From positions 1-6,173 of the forward strand of contig JAKAAL010000282.1 of assembly GCA_021802375.1 (NCBI GenBank): 6,173 bases of DNA, given 5' to 3'. Under the pieces are notes generated by a model. The model did not search any database, had not been told where the DNA came from, and worked only from the letters and a program-made list of their open reading frames with translations. Both the position numbers and the translations under genes were made by a program. Numbering within the stretch: position 1 is the first letter of the stretch; each line of letters opens with the position of its first letter. Source of the DNA: Bacillota bacterium. GTDB lineage: Bacteria; Bacillota_E; Sulfobacillia; Sulfobacillales; Sulfobacillaceae. Positions 5,560-6,173 of the stretch are shown here, one piece after another.

Positions 5560-6173
5560 TTACAAGGTAGCCTTACTGTGGGCCTGGCCGTCATAGGTGA
5601 GAACGAGGCGCCGCCCGGCGCTCTGGGTTTCTAAGTGTACCGGACGTCCCCACAACGTTCTGACATGCTGTAAAGTGCGTTCCGCGTATGGCAGATCGAG
5701 GTCGATGCCCTCGTGACGATGGATAAGGTAAAGTTCGCCGCGGCGATGAAAGTCTCCGTCCTCCACTTCAATCACCGGAATCCCGGCATGCACTAACGAC
5801 GCGACCAACTGGGCGCGCACTTCTTCCCAATGGCGAGTCTTGACGACGACCTGATCGCGGTCGGCCCCGAAGAGATATAAGTGTAGATCCTCCACCAACG
5901 ACTCGGTCAAATAATTCCGGATGAAGCTCACGTCATCGTCGACCGATCGCACCAAGAACAAGGTGTCGTCCCCTTGGGTTTCAGCGAGATTTCGAAAAAT
6001 TGCAAAGCCGATTGCATAAGGATTAAGCTGATACGGGATTGGCGCGGTGACAGACGCGTGGAGCCGGGCGTAGTTGACGACATCGGCGTCACTTAGGTCG
6101 AGGCAGCGCATGAGTCTTAAGTGCCAGTAGCTGGCCCAGCCCTCATTCATAATTTTGGTGCGCATTTGGGGCC
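5560..6173 (-). CDS. spoVR: SpoVR-family protein (N-terminal part beyond window edge)
   Basis: The minus-strand frame is open to the right edge. The visible 203 residues are the C-terminal part of a SpoVR protein (whole members are roughly 450-510 residues). The ATG at 6165 is internal, since it is preceded in frame by Pro-Gln, giving the family-typical PQMRTKIMNEGWASYWH. Other recognisable blocks are LNPYAIGFAIFRNL, DDVSFIRNYLTESLVEDLHL and, near the end, GELYLIHRHEGIDLDLPYAE followed by RTLWGRPVHLET. In Bacillus subtilis, SpoVR is needed for normal spore cortex formation; the enterobacterial homologue is YcgB. Biochemical function is not established. The stop is 44 bp before the prkA ATG on the same strand, so the pair is probably one transcript. 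This matches the known linkage of spoVR, prkA and yhbH families. Confidence 0.95.
   Translation of the reverse strand, partial: PQMRTKIMNEGWASYWHLRLMRCLDLSDADVVNYARLHASVTAPIPYQLNPYAIGFAIFRNLAETQGDDTLFLVRSVDDDVSFIRNYLTESLVEDLHLYLFGADRDQVVVKTRHWEEVRAQLVASLVHAGIPVIEVEDGDFHRRGELYLIHRHEGIDLDLPYAERTLQHVRTLWGRPVHLETQSAGRRLVLTYDGQAHSKATL

Noticed and set aside
6163..6165. ATG at 6165 as the start of a small separate protein
   Set aside because: The frame is open upstream (Pro-Gln before the Met) and the sequence continues the internal SpoVR motif PQMRTKIMNEGWA, so it is a partial gene.

Overview
The window looks like chromosomal DNA from an endospore-forming Gram-positive bacterium. It encodes the C-terminal part of a SpoVR-family protein followed by PrkA. 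Ribosome binding sites are strong and AGGAGG-like, and the promoters resemble the sigma-A consensus. Base composition is mid-range. A Sulfobacillus-like Firmicute would fit, but that placement is an impression from protein style and not something the sequence proves.

Layout. Positions 1-966 (minus) hold the N-terminal 322 residues of an acyl-CoA dehydrogenase that runs off the left edge. A divergent control region of about 250 bp (967-1217) follows. It contains a candidate minus-strand promoter for the dehydrogenase and a candidate plus-strand promoter overlaid with three copies of a 7-8 bp element. Rightward come a free-standing LON substrate-binding-domain protein (1218-1835) and, 61 bp later, a 91-residue protein that is only the DNA-binding half of an Lrp/AsnC regulator (1897-2172). 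Facing them is an unrecognised, cysteine-free, tryptophan-rich 453-residue protein (3530-2169, minus). Its stop codon overlaps that of the AsnC-like gene in the palindrome TTAA. It has its own good sigma-A-like promoter. Behind it on the same strand are prkA (5515-3620) and the truncated spoVR (6173-5560), 44 bp apart and probably cotranscribed.

How the genes may work together. SpoVR and PrkA belong to a conserved stress/sporulation module (spoVR, prkA, yhbH in Bacillus; ycgB, yeaG, yeaH in enterobacteria), and their order here supports an operon. No yhbH-type gene lies between or after them in this window, so if present it should be upstream of spoVR. The LON-domain gene and the mini-AsnC gene form a small plus-strand unit that could be under specific control through the repeated element at the promoter. 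The tryptophan-rich protein has no family I recognise. The most noteworthy items are this protein, the LON plus mini-AsnC pair and the repeated operator-like element. I see no RNA genes, mobile elements, CRISPR arrays or phage features.
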